64,000 nt of DNA from Limnobacter sp. 130 (GCF_902506325.1 NZ_LR732331.1:174732-238731); one strand, 5' to 3'. Counted from the stretch's first letter, positions 34,069 to 42,454 are shown. Numbers and translations are program-made. The notes: generated by a model not told the origin, from the letters alone.

Positions 34069-34917
34069 ATGAATGTGTTTGTGAAATGGTGTGGCGCACT
34101 GGCGCTGGGCTTGTCGATTCAGGTTGGCGTGTACGCCCAAGAATTGACCGACTGGGCCAAGGTGCAAGCCTCGGGCGTATTGACTGTTGCGGTTTACAAC
34201 TATTTGGCACCGTACTCCCATGAAGGCAAGGGCATTGACGTGGACGTTGCGAAAGCTTTGGCCGCCAAGCTGGGCTTGGGTCTTCGGGTTCGCCCCTTCA
34301 CTGAAGACGAAGAGTTTTCTGACGACATTCGTAACATGGTGACGCGCGGGCACTACCTGGCGGGGGCTCCTGCAGACATCCTGATGCATGCGCCGGTGGA
34401 TGCATACATCATGCAAAAAGAAGATCAGGCCTTGTTTTTCTCACCTTACACACGCGACGACATTTTCGTGGCGCGTAATGTCAAGAAGCTGCCAAATCTC
34501 GACAGCCTGAAGCCGTTCTCGGAGGCGGGCAACAAGATTGGTGCAGAAGCAGCGGCTTTGCCCAGCATTATGTTGGCGGGTGCCGATGGCGCAGCCTATG
34601 CGGACAATCTCGTGAATTTCAAAACACCCAAGGAAGCGGTTGATGCCATGGTCAATGGCGAGTTGGTGGCGGTAATGGCCACGCGTGCCGAACTGGAGTG
34701 GGCTTTGCATCAGCACCCCGACAAGAAGGCTGACTTTTACGTGTCCAAAGTTCCACACAACGCCTTGCCACCCAAAGGTTGGGCTGTGGGCATGGCGACC
34801 AAGAAATCCAACAAAGAGCTGGCTGAGAAGCTGACTGTGGCCATGAATGAATTGAAAGAAAGCGGTGAGTTGGAGAAGATTTTTTCAAGCTATGGCGTGA
34901 AATACATGAGGCCTTGA
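34069..34917 (+). CDS. quinoprotein-associated periplasmic solute-binding protein (PedG/XoxJ-like)
   Basis: A 282-residue exported protein (signal peptide to about residue 24) with the two-lobed family 3 solute-binding fold. It belongs to the group found next to PQQ dehydrogenases (MxaJ/XoxJ, PedG). These lack a partner ABC importer. XoxJ has been proposed to help activate the dehydrogenase rather than deliver a nutrient. It follows the cytochrome c-550 gene by 72 bases and probably shares its transcript, ended by the terminator after it. Function here is inferred from the family. Confidence 0.83.
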   Translation: MNVFVKWCGALALGLSIQVGVYAQELTDWAKVQASGVLTVAVYNYLAPYSHEGKGIDVDVAKALAAKLGLGLRVRPFTEDEEFSDDIRNMVTRGHYLAGAPADILMHAPVDAYIMQKEDQALFFSPYTRDDIFVARNVKKLPNLDSLKPFSEAGNKIGAEAAALPSIMLAGADGAAYADNLVNFKTPKEAVDAMVNGELVAVMATRAELEWALHQHPDKKADFYVSKVPHNALPPKGWAVGMATKKSNKELAEKLTVAMNELKESGELEKIFSSYGVKYMRP

Positions 34918-34951
34918 CTGGGCTGAACTTGTTCCCATGTATTTGCGTGCA

Positions 34952-34983
34952 AAAGCCCTGCAGTGATGCGGGGCTTTTTTTTG
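34952..34983 (+). terminator. rho-independent terminator after the PedG-like gene
   Basis: AAAGCCCTGCA pairs with TGCGGGGCTTT around GTGA, followed by eight T. It closes the cytochrome c-550/PedG-like transcript before the aor promoter. Confidence 0.85.
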
Positions 34984-34990
34984 GAACAGT

Positions 34991-35007
34991 TGTTTCATTT
35001 TGAAACA
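34991..35007. promoter_or_regulatory. activator-site candidate upstream of the aor operon
   Basis: TGTTTCA-TTT-TGAAACA is a perfect 7-3-7 inverted repeat, followed by another TGTTTCA half at 35012-35018. It is 81 bases upstream of the -24/-12 element. The half-site recurs in the repeat before pqqA. Confidence 0.55.
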
Positions 35008-35087
35008 CAGTTGTTTCACCGGGAAAACCCGAGGCGGCAAAATTCAGAAAACTGTTGCCGTGAGCCGTTGAAATTTATTTTTCTAGT

Positions 35088-35103
35088 TGGCAGGCTTATT
35101 GCA
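35088..35103 (+). promoter_or_regulatory. sigma-54 promoter of the aor operon
   Basis: TGGCAGGCTTATTGCA keeps TGGCA-N6-TTGCA with correct spacing; only the sixth base (G for C/T) departs from consensus. It lies 59 bases upstream of the first aor gene. Confidence 0.7.
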
Positions 35104-35161
35104 TAAGTCAGGTTGTATGTAATGCGAAGAAACCAATAAACCAAAAGAGAGGAACAACGGG

Positions 35162-35635
35162 ATGCAAAAATCTCTTCACATCACGCCCGACAAATGCACG
35201 GGCTGCCTGCAGTGTGAAATGGCATGTAGCTACGAGAACTATCAGGTTTTCAACACGTCTTTGTCGCGAATCAAGGTATTCGACTTTCACCACACTGGTA
35301 AAAAAGTGCCCTACACCTGTACTCAGTGCGATGAGGCTTGGTGTTTGCATGCCTGCCCGGTTGAGGCCATTACCGTGGACAAAACCAACGGCGTGAAAGT
35401 GGTGTCGGAAGACACCTGTGTGGGTTGCAAGGTGTGCACGATCGCTTGCCCGTTCGGTACCGTGAACTACGTTCAGGAAACCGGCAAGGTTCAGAAGTGT
35501 GACCTGTGCGGCGGCGACCCTGCATGTGCAACAGCCTGCCCAACCGGTGCAATCACGTTTGTGGATTCGAACTGGACTGGTTTGGACAAGATGAAGCAGT
35601 GGGCCGAGAAGTTGAGCAACCAGGCTCACGCGTAA
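35162..35635 (+). CDS. aorA: four-cluster ferredoxin subunit of aldehyde oxidoreductase (AorA-like)
   Basis: A 157-residue iron-sulfur protein with sixteen Cys in four groups (CTGCLQCEMAC, CTQC...CLHACP, CVGCKVCTIACP, CDLC...CATACP), enough for four [4Fe-4S] clusters. This matches the small electron-transfer subunit of the Aromatoleum-type tungsten aldehyde oxidoreductase. It would carry electrons between the tungsten subunit and the FAD subunit encoded downstream. No signal peptide or Tat motif, so it is cytoplasmic. First gene of the aor operon, 32 bases before the large subunit. Confidence 0.88.
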   Translation: MQKSLHITPDKCTGCLQCEMACSYENYQVFNTSLSRIKVFDFHHTGKKVPYTCTQCDEAWCLHACPVEAITVDKTNGVKVVSEDTCVGCKVCTIACPFGTVNYVQETGKVQKCDLCGGDPACATACPTGAITFVDSNWTGLDKMKQWAEKLSNQAHA

Positions 35636-35667
35636 TTCAGAAGAACAGAGAGAAGGGAGTAATACAA

Positions 35668-37515
35668 ATGGCATGGACCGGTAAAGTACTGCGCGTGAAC
35701 CTGACAGAAGGCACCTGTACCACTGAAGACTTGAGAATGGATTGGGCGAAAAGCTACCTTGGCCAACGTGGTTTGGCCACCAAGTACTTCGTTGAAGAAG
35801 TCAGCGCGAAAGTGGATCCACTTTCGCCCGAGAACAAGATTATTTATGCAACGGGTCCGCTGACCGGGACGATGGCCTCGACAGGTGGCCGTTATTCAGT
35901 GATCACCAAAGGCCCGCTGACAGGCGCAATTGCCTGTTCCAATTCGGGCGGCTACTTCGGCAATGAATTGAAGAGTGCAGGTTGGGACATGGTGATCATG
36001 GAAGGCAAGTCGCCCAAGCCTGTGTACCTGCTGATTGAAAATGAAAAAGCCAAATTGATGGATGCGTCTGACCTGTGGGGCAAGAGCGTGTGGGACACCG
36101 AACCCGCCATCAAGACCAAGCACCAGGACCCGCTGATGCGCGTGTGCTCCATCGGCAAGGCCGGTGAAAACCACGTGTTGTACGCAGCCATTGTGAATGA
36201 CCTGCACCGTGCGGCTGGCCGTTCAGGCGTGGGCGCCGTGATGGGTTCCAAAAATGTGAAAGCGATTGCTGTTCGCGGCACCAAGGGTGTGGGCAATATT
36301 TCCAACCCCAAGGAATTCATGAAGGTGACCTACGAGAAGAAAAAAATTCTCGCAGAGAACGCAGTGACCGGCACAGGCTTGCCCACCTATGGCACGCAGG
36401 TGTTGATGAACGTGATCAACGAAATGGGCGCCATGCCCACCAACAACCACCGCGATGTGATTTTTGAAGGCGCCAAAGACATTTCTGGCGAGAAAATGCA
36501 CGAGCCACGTAAAACGGACGGCAAGGCCAACCTGGTCACCAACCAGGCTTGTTTTGGTTGCACCATTGCCTGCGGTCGCATTTCCAAAATTGATGAAACC
36601 CACTTCACCGTGGAAAACAAGCCCCAGTACCATGGCGCTTCCGGTGGTTTGGAATACGAAGCAGCTTGGGCCTTGGGTTCGTCAAACGGCGTGAATGATC
36701 TGGAAGCACTCACCTACGTGAACTTCCTTTGCAACGAGCACGGCATTGACCCGATTTCACTGGGTGCCACTGTGTCTGCAGTGATGGAACTGTATGAAAT
36801 GGGCGTATTGACTGAAGAACAACTGGGCTGCAAAGCACCGTTTGGTTCAGCCGAGGCCTTGGTTAAATTGAGTGAAGACACCTGCAACGGCGAAGGTTTT
36901 GGCGTTGAAATTGGTCAGGGCTCCAAGCGTTTGACCGAGAAGTACGGCCACCCTGAACTGTCGATGAGTGTGAAAGGTCAGGAATTCCCAGCCTACGATT
37001 CTCGCGGCATTCAGGGCATGGGCCTGGCGTATGCCACCTCCAACCGGGGTGCATGCCACCTGCGTGGTTACACCGTGGCGTCTGAAGTACTGGGTATTCC
37101 CGTGAAAACAGATCCCTTGGTGACCGATGGCAAGCCAGCGCTTGTGAAAGCTTTCCAGGATGCAACCGCTGTGTTTGATTCAGCCGGTATTTGCGTGTTC
37201 ACCAGCTTTGCCTGGACACTGGCCGATGTGCAGCCCCAAGTGGCTGCAGCGTGTGGTGATGAATTCGACATGGCCAATCTGGAAACCATGGGCGAGCGAA
37301 TCTGGAACATGGAGCGCCAGTTCAATCTGGACGCTGGTTTCACGAAGGCCGATGACGACCTGCCAGCGCGTTTGAAGAAAGATGCTGCAAAAGTAGGCCC
37401 TGCAAAAGGCCTGGTCAACGGCATTGACAAAATGCTGCCCGAGTACTTTGAACTGCGTGGCTGGGACACCGAAGGGCGCCCAACTTCCGCAACACTGGAG
37501 CGCCTGGGACTATGA
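35668..37515 (+). CDS. aorB: tungsten-containing aldehyde oxidoreductase large subunit (AorB-like)
   Basis: A 615-residue enzyme that oxidises aldehydes to acids using a tungsten bis-pterin cofactor and one [4Fe-4S] cluster. The start GKVLRVNLTEG and segments GPLTGTMASTGGRYSVITKGPLTG, CSNSGGYFGNELK (cofactor region) and GRSGVGAVMGSKNVKAIAVRG are AOR hallmarks. Cluster Cys are 295, 298 and 302 (CFGCTIAC) plus a distal Cys in DSAGICVF. The ATG at 35668 follows GGGAG; the longer frame upstream overlaps aorA and is discarded. It overlaps the FAD subunit by ATGA. Closest in kind to the mesophilic, less oxygen-sensitive Aromatoleum enzyme. Confidence 0.93.
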   Translation: MAWTGKVLRVNLTEGTCTTEDLRMDWAKSYLGQRGLATKYFVEEVSAKVDPLSPENKIIYATGPLTGTMASTGGRYSVITKGPLTGAIACSNSGGYFGNELKSAGWDMVIMEGKSPKPVYLLIENEKAKLMDASDLWGKSVWDTEPAIKTKHQDPLMRVCSIGKAGENHVLYAAIVNDLHRAAGRSGVGAVMGSKNVKAIAVRGTKGVGNISNPKEFMKVTYEKKKILAENAVTGTGLPTYGTQVLMNVINEMGAMPTNNHRDVIFEGAKDISGEKMHEPRKTDGKANLVTNQACFGCTIACGRISKIDETHFTVENKPQYHGASGGLEYEAAWALGSSNGVNDLEALTYVNFLCNEHGIDPISLGATVSAVMELYEMGVLTEEQLGCKAPFGSAEALVKLSEDTCNGEGFGVEIGQGSKRLTEKYGHPELSMSVKGQEFPAYDSRGIQGMGLAYATSNRGACHLRGYTVASEVLGIPVKTDPLVTDGKPALVKAFQDATAVFDSAGICVFTSFAWTLADVQPQVAAACGDEFDMANLETMGERIWNMERQFNLDAGFTKADDDLPARLKKDAAKVGPAKGLVNGIDKMLPEYFELRGWDTEGRPTSATLERLGL

Positions 37516-38885
37516 CAGGAAGCACTCCAACACGGCACGTTATTTTGGGTAACGGGCCTGCGGGGGTGGTCGCTGCTGAGCAAATTCGCAAGCAGCGGCC
37601 TCGCGATTCAATCGTGATGGTGGGTGCCGAACCGGAACCACCATACTCCCGCATGGCGATTCCTTATTTGCTGATTGGCAAGGTGGGCGAGAAAGGCACT
37701 TACCTTCGCAAAGACCCCGACCATTTCAAGAAGCAAAATATTCAGGAAATTCGTGCACGCGCCACCAAGCTGAACACCGCCGGTAAAAAAGTGGTGCTCG
37801 ACAATGGCGATGTACTGGAATACGACAAGTTGCTGATTGCAACGGGTGCTCGCCCAATTTCACCACCCATTCCCGGTGTGAATTTGCCCGGCGTACACCC
37901 TTGCTGGACACTGGAAAACGCGCGGCAAATTATCGAGCTGGCCAAGCCCGGTTCACGCGTGTTGCAAATGGGTGCAGGCTTTATTGGCTGCATTATTATG
38001 GAAGCACTGGCCTTGCGCGGCGTGAAGCTGACCGTGGTCGAAATGGGCAACCGCATGGTGCCCCGCATGATGACCGAAGGCGCGGGTACGATGATTCGCG
38101 ACTGGTGCATCAAGGAAGGCGTGGATGTGCATTGCTCCACGAAAGTGGAAGCCATTGAAGTGGGCAGCCAGGCCGAGCAGCAGGGTTTAATCAGCAAGAT
38201 TGGTTCTGCAATTGGTTTTGGCACCGCTGTGGCGGCAAAAGACGGCGCACCCTTGCGCGCAAAATTGTCCAACGGCGAGGTACTGGAAATTGACTTGGTG
38301 ATTTCTGCCACGGGTGTAAAGCCCAACCTGGATTTTCTGGAAGGCAGCGGCCTTGAAGTTGATCAGGGCTTGTTGGTAGACGATCACATGCAAACCAATG
38401 TTAAAGACGTGTATGCCGCAGGCGACGTGGCCCAGGTTAGGGATTTCTCCACGGGTGAAAAAACCGTGAACATGATTCAACCGGCTGCTGCAGACGATGC
38501 ACGCATTGCTGCCCAGAACATGATGGGGCAGGGCACGCAAACGCAGGGCAGTTTGGCCATGAACGTGTTGGACACCCTTGGCTTGATCGCTGCCTCGTTT
38601 GGCCAGTGGTGGGGCGCAGAGGGTGGACAAAGCGTTGAGTTGCAGAACAAGGAAGAATTTTCTTACATGCGTTTGGAGTTTTTAGACGATGTGCTGATTG
38701 GTGCAACCAGTTTGGGGCTAACGAACCATGTTGGCGTCATGCGGGGTCTGATTCAGGGCAAAATCCACTTGGGTGAATGGAAAGATCATTTGCTCGAAGA
38801 TCCAACCCGATTAATGGAAGCCTATTTGGCTTGCGCTCAGTCACAAAGTACATGGAAATTACCTTCAAACTCTTTGCAACACTGA
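37512..38885 (+). CDS. aorC: FAD/NAD-dependent subunit of aldehyde oxidoreductase (AorC-like)
   Basis: A 457-residue pyridine-nucleotide-disulfide-type oxidoreductase fold. It has the FAD-binding GNGPAGVVAAEQIR near residues 13-26, the ATG motif, a second dinucleotide motif (MGAGFIGCIIMEAL near 155) and VYAAGDVAQ. It is the subunit that lets Aromatoleum AOR use NAD+. It probably takes electrons from the AorA-like protein to NAD+. Start overlaps aorB by ATGA; its end overlaps the MoaD-like gene by 34 bases, so the operon is compact. Confidence 0.88.
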   Translation: MTGSTPTRHVILGNGPAGVVAAEQIRKQRPRDSIVMVGAEPEPPYSRMAIPYLLIGKVGEKGTYLRKDPDHFKKQNIQEIRARATKLNTAGKKVVLDNGDVLEYDKLLIATGARPISPPIPGVNLPGVHPCWTLENARQIIELAKPGSRVLQMGAGFIGCIIMEALALRGVKLTVVEMGNRMVPRMMTEGAGTMIRDWCIKEGVDVHCSTKVEAIEVGSQAEQQGLISKIGSAIGFGTAVAAKDGAPLRAKLSNGEVLEIDLVISATGVKPNLDFLEGSGLEVDQGLLVDDHMQTNVKDVYAAGDVAQVRDFSTGEKTVNMIQPAAADDARIAAQNMMGQGTQTQGSLAMNVLDTLGLIAASFGQWWGAEGGQSVELQNKEEFSYMRLEFLDDVLIGATSLGLTNHVGVMRGLIQGKIHLGEWKDHLLEDPTRLMEAYLACAQSQSTWKLPSNSLQH

Positions 38886-39103
38886 CCGACTATTTGCCAG
38901 CGAACCGCAGCGACAACGCGGTTCGTTTGCAAGTCGATGTTGGCAGCACCGTGCAACAAATCATCGATCAATTTCACTTGCCCGAAAAACTGACACACCT
39001 GGTGTTGGTCAACGGCGTGTATGTGGACCCGGGTGATCGAGCCACCAAAGTATTGACTCCTGACGATGTGTTGGCCATTTGGCCACCCATTGCTGGAGGC
39101 TAA
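38852..39103 (+). CDS. MoaD/ThiS-like sulfur carrier of the aor operon (AorD-like)
   Basis: An 83-residue ubiquitin-like protein ending in PPIAGG, the C-terminal GG needed for thiocarboxylation in MoaD, ThiS and relatives. The ATG at 38852 begins the fold; the frame further upstream is the antisense-like overlap with the FAD subunit. Such a gene accompanies tungsten AOR operons and is thought to provide sulfur for a dedicated metal-pterin cofactor. Whether it replaces or supplements the housekeeping MoaD cannot be told. Confidence 0.82.
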   Translation: MEITFKLFATLTDYLPANRSDNAVRLQVDVGSTVQQIIDQFHLPEKLTHLVLVNGVYVDPGDRATKVLTPDDVLAIWPPIAGG

Positions 39104-39109
39104 GCTGCA

Positions 39110-39412
39110 ATGGCAATTTTTAACACTGACAAAGCACTTGATATGTCTTGCACCGAGCGAGAATTGCGCCGGTGGTTGCAGATGATTGCTGCGATTTTTC
39201 CGATGACCTCGGAAGAAGATGCGCATGCGGATTACACGGTGGAAGGTGGTACTGCGCGTATTGCCTGGAAGGAATTGCCCGACCGTGTGATTGCCTTGGT
39301 GCGTTTGAAACGCATGGAAGTCACACTGGCGTTTTCTGAAGGTGTGCCTGCGGATGCAAGGGCACATTTTTCGAAGCAGTTTCAGATGCATACCTTGCGG
39401 GGCGGGGGCTGA
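39110..39412 (+). CDS. small protein of the aor operon (AorE-like)
   Basis: A 100-residue soluble protein, 6 bases after the MoaD-like gene. It has no recognised motif; the centre is beta-rich and the C-terminus ends in RGGG. Its place corresponds to the small fifth gene of the Aromatoleum aor operon, which suggests a maturation or assembly role. It is not a MoaE: the conserved MoaE residues are absent. The operon ends here; the next 450 bases are non-coding. Confidence 0.7.
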   Translation: MAIFNTDKALDMSCTERELRRWLQMIAAIFPMTSEEDAHADYTVEGGTARIAWKELPDRVIALVRLKRMEVTLAFSEGVPADARAHFSKQFQMHTLRGGG

Positions 39413-39864
39413 GGGCAGAGGCCGGTGCTCTGCGTTCGGCGAGGTTTGGGTGCGGCACCGGCTGGCCTAAGCAAGCCTTCGATTCCGGCTCGATGCTTCT
39501 GGCTTGGGGCATGCGAAACGCTTAAGCGTCTTCGCATCGATCCCCCGGATCGCCCCGCGCTGCGAAGCCGCCGGGAAGCCTTGCAAAGCCGGCCAGCCGG
39601 TGCCGTACCCAAGCCTCACCTGAACCAAAGCAGCCGGCTCGTAAGTCGCCAGCGCCGTTGCCAGCGCGCTCAGGCCGCAATGCCCTCGCAGCGCCGATCA
39701 AGAAAACCTGCCCTTGGTGTTGAATTCACCGTCCGTTCGGCAAAGCCGAAAGCGTAGCCCGCCCGCTGTTTAGCGGGTGCGCTTAGGGCGGTTAATCAAT
39801 AACAAGGGGGTATTCAGGTTTTCTGGCGAGAGAGGGTATGCGTCTGAGCAAGCCAGACAGTAGG
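39413..39864. other. non-coding, hairpin-rich intergenic region
   Basis: A 452-base gap with GC-rich, palindromic sequence. Besides the long palindrome listed separately, there are a perfect hairpin TTCGGCAAAGCCGAA at 39735-39749 and GCCCGCTGTTTAGCGGGT at 39760-39777. An open frame runs through part of it, but its composition (alternating Arg, Pro, Ala, Ser) and the fact that it is made of inverted repeats argue against a protein. Confidence 0.65.
39421..39638. repeat. 218-base imperfect palindrome
   Basis: The core arms 39441-39467 and 39591-39617 match at 25 of 27 positions, the two differences being G-U compatible. Outer flanks (39421-39440 with 39618-39638) also pair loosely. At the centre ATGCGAA-ACGCTTAAGCGT-TTCGCAT forms a near-perfect inner palindrome. 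As RNA or single-strand DNA the whole segment would fold into one long hairpin. Origin unknown: structured RNA, a chromosomal repeat family or a remnant miniature element are possible. Confidence 0.7.
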
Positions 39865-40260
39865 CTATCTGCTCACCTTGATGGTAAACGACTCGACGCC
39901 TTGATCTTCAAACTTCGCAAAGTCAATGCATTCACCAGCCCGCCGCGTCATCGCATCAAGCGCACAAAGCGTCCAATTGTCGGGAGTCAATTCAGAATTG
40001 GCCAAAGAAATTGACGGCACAACCACAGCGGTTTGCGGTTTCCAGCGATACCAGCCATCGTCAAGCACAGCATTCGGTGCCGGGTCTATTCCGGCGCCGC
40101 TGCCTTTCACAAATGTTTCTTGCAGAACCAGCAATTCATTTTGAGTTTGCCAGTGCTCTACCCATTCGGTTTTTTCGACAGAGTGTGTCCAGCTCAGGGA
40201 AAACAGCAGACCTGCAAGGCATGTCACTGATTTCCCTGCGATGAATACACACACACTCAT
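39865..40260 (-). CDS. DUF1850 protein linked to the TRAP-TAXI transporter
   Basis: A 131-residue protein with an N-terminal hydrophobic signal or anchor (residues 4-22) and a small beta-rich body with WYRWKPQTAVV and the conserved CIDFA near the end. DUF1850 proteins are regularly encoded after fused TRAP-TAXI permeases and are of unknown function. It overlaps the permease stop by ATGA, supporting a role in the same transport system, perhaps in the periplasm. Confidence 0.83.
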   Translation of the reverse strand: MSVCVFIAGKSVTCLAGLLFSLSWTHSVEKTEWVEHWQTQNELLVLQETFVKGSGAGIDPAPNAVLDDGWYRWKPQTAVVVPSISLANSELTPDNWTLCALDAMTRRAGECIDFAKFEDQGVESFTIKVSR

Positions 40261-42356
40261 GCAGTTTGCAACTTACCTTTCACGGTGCGCATGTTGCGCC
40301 AGGCCAGGTAGCCGAACACAACTGCCAGTGCAAAGCCGATTTCGTCTGTAGCAGGCAAAGCTGCAATCAGGGTGAAAGCAGCGACCATGCCCAGCACTCG
40401 GATCCAGACTGGCAATTTCGCACCCAAGAACCCAATGACTGCCGCGCCCCACAAGCTGATCGCGAGTACGGTTTTAAACACGATGTAGATGACCGCGGGT
40501 ATGTAGCCGATTTCACTGGCCAGTGGCCCACCGTCCTGAAGCATCAGTGCGGGTGTGTACACGGCCATGAATGGGATCACGAAACCTGCGGCTGCAATTT
40601 TGACAGCTTCCATGGATATGGTCAGGCCACGTTCTTTGGCAATCGGGGCTGCTGCGAAACAGGCCAGCGCCACAGGTGGTGTCAGGTCAGCGAGAATGCC
40701 GAAATAAAACACGAACATGTGGCTGACAATCAGCGGCACACCCAGTTGCTCAAGCGCTGGGCCGGCAATGCTGGAGGTGATGATGTAGTTGGGAATGGTA
40801 GGAATACCCATGCCCAACACAATGCAGGTGAGCATGGTCAACACCAGCGACAGGAATAGACTGTTTTCACCTACGCTGACCACGAACTGGCCGAATGTAT
40901 TGGCTGCACCGGTCAGTGTCATGGTGCCGATGATAATACCCACCATGGCACAGGCCACACCCACAGGCAGGGCCGATTTCGCGCCATCGGCCAATGAGTC
41001 ACGGCAAGCTGCCAGCGTTTCACGGCCACCTTTCTTGAATGCATTCACCGCAATCAGCGCCAGAATTGCACCTGCGATCACCCAGATACCAAACTGCAAA
41101 AATGCGGCACACACTACACCCAAGCCAATCCAGAACAACACGCGAATGGCCATATTGGACAAGCCGATGGCAATCGATGCGCCAAGAATAAGCACCACGG
41201 TGAAGGCCAGGCCAACTGTACCGGCAAACAGCGGTGTGTAACCGCCCACCAGTAGCCACACCAGTGCGATGAGCGGAATGACGAGGTACCACTGGTCTTT
41301 CACGGCTTTCCAGGGATTAGGCAGGTCTTTTTTCTCAAGTCCTTTCAATCCATGCTTGCCCGCTTCCAGATGCACCATCCAGAACGCGCCAAAGAAGTAC
41401 AGAATGGCCGGGATAATGGCAGCTTTCACAATTTCGGCATACGCAACACCCAGCGTTTCCGCCATGATGAAGGCCACAGCGCCCATGACGGGGGGCATCA
41501 ATTGACCACCCATGGACGCGGTTGATTCAACGCCACCTGCGAATGCTGCGCGGTAGCCAAATCGTTTCATCAGTGGAATGGTGAACTGCCCGGTGGTCAC
41601 CACGTTGGCCACACCTGAGCCTGAAATCGTACCCATGAGCGATGAAGAAACTACAGCCACCTTGGCCGCACCGCCTTGTGCATGCCCAACCAAGCCCAAC
41701 GCGAAGTCAGTGAACAGTTTGATCATGCCGGCCTTTTCAAGAAAAGCGCCGAACAGGATGAACAGGAAAATATACGATGCCGACACATAAGTCGGGATGC
41801 CGTAAATGCCCTCGGTGCCATAGGCCATGTGTTCAATCACCTGGTGAAAGTCGTATCCACGGTGATCAAACGGCGCAGGCAGGTACTGGCCAAGCAGGCA
41901 ATAGGCGAAAAAAGCGCCGCAAATGATCGGTAGCGCTGGCCCCATCAGCACCCAGGTGGCGATAAACACAGTCGCGATCGCGATGACACCCAGATAGATG
42001 TCCAATTCTGTGGGGTCACCCGCACGCAGCAACAGTTCCGTGTATTCGTACCACTGGTATCCCGCTATACACACTGCGGAGAGTGCCAACACCCACCCCA
42101 GTGCCTTGACTGCCGTGTGTTTCTGAATGGCAATCAGCGGAAAGGTGAGTAGCAACAGAAAGCCAACGTGAAATGCGCGTTGTACCTGACTTGGGAAATC
42201 GATCAGGTGTGCGGCAGTGGCAATTTGAAAAGCGGAGAACACCACTGCAATCCAGAAAAGCAGTCGCCCTTCCAATGACCGGGTAAAACCAGCGGACGTG
42301 GGGTCATGAAAACCAGATGTGTTTTCGGCGGCAGTAGAATCGGGAATATTGGACAT
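40257..42356 (-). CDS. TRAP transporter fused permease (TAXI type)
   Basis: A 699-residue inner-membrane protein that fuses the small four-helix DctQ-like part to the large DctM-like part, the TAXI arrangement. Typical segments include SSLMGTISGSGVANVVTTGQFTIPLMKRFGY and the GMGIPTIPNYIITSSIAGPAL loop. It uses an ion gradient, not ATP. The ATG at 42356 is used; a TTG two codons upstream is discarded. It lies between the binding protein and DUF1850 on one strand, separated from the former by two hairpins. Substrate unknown; TAXI systems import organic acids and amino acids. Confidence 0.92.
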   Translation of the reverse strand: MSNIPDSTAAENTSGFHDPTSAGFTRSLEGRLLFWIAVVFSAFQIATAAHLIDFPSQVQRAFHVGFLLLLTFPLIAIQKHTAVKALGWVLALSAVCIAGYQWYEYTELLLRAGDPTELDIYLGVIAIATVFIATWVLMGPALPIICGAFFAYCLLGQYLPAPFDHRGYDFHQVIEHMAYGTEGIYGIPTYVSASYIFLFILFGAFLEKAGMIKLFTDFALGLVGHAQGGAAKVAVVSSSLMGTISGSGVANVVTTGQFTIPLMKRFGYRAAFAGGVESTASMGGQLMPPVMGAVAFIMAETLGVAYAEIVKAAIIPAILYFFGAFWMVHLEAGKHGLKGLEKKDLPNPWKAVKDQWYLVIPLIALVWLLVGGYTPLFAGTVGLAFTVVLILGASIAIGLSNMAIRVLFWIGLGVVCAAFLQFGIWVIAGAILALIAVNAFKKGGRETLAACRDSLADGAKSALPVGVACAMVGIIIGTMTLTGAANTFGQFVVSVGENSLFLSLVLTMLTCIVLGMGIPTIPNYIITSSIAGPALEQLGVPLIVSHMFVFYFGILADLTPPVALACFAAAPIAKERGLTISMEAVKIAAAGFVIPFMAVYTPALMLQDGGPLASEIGYIPAVIYIVFKTVLAISLWGAAVIGFLGAKLPVWIRVLGMVAAFTLIAALPATDEIGFALAVVFGYLAWRNMRTVKGKLQTA

Positions 42357-42357
42357 A

Positions 42358-42423
42358 GACAAAAAGCCCAGAAAGGGCCTCTAGAGAACTGAGGTTGTAA
42401 GCCACACCCCGGCGGGGTGTGGC
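42358..42423 (-). terminator. two tandem hairpins between TAXI binding protein and permease genes
   Basis: GCCACACCCC and GGGGTGTGGC (42401-42423) form a perfect 10-base-pair stem. Then, on the minus strand, GCCC/GGGC followed by five T (42361-42380) looks like a weak terminator right before the permease start. Together they would lower permease expression relative to the binding protein and protect the upstream mRNA. Confidence 0.65.
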
Positions 42424-42454
42424 AACTTCTTGAATTACTGCATTGGCACCACGA

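Noticed and set aside
39425..39757. 110-residue frame after the aor operon
   Set aside because: It runs through a long inverted repeat; Arg/Pro/Ser-rich composition and lack of a ribosome-binding site favour non-coding DNA.
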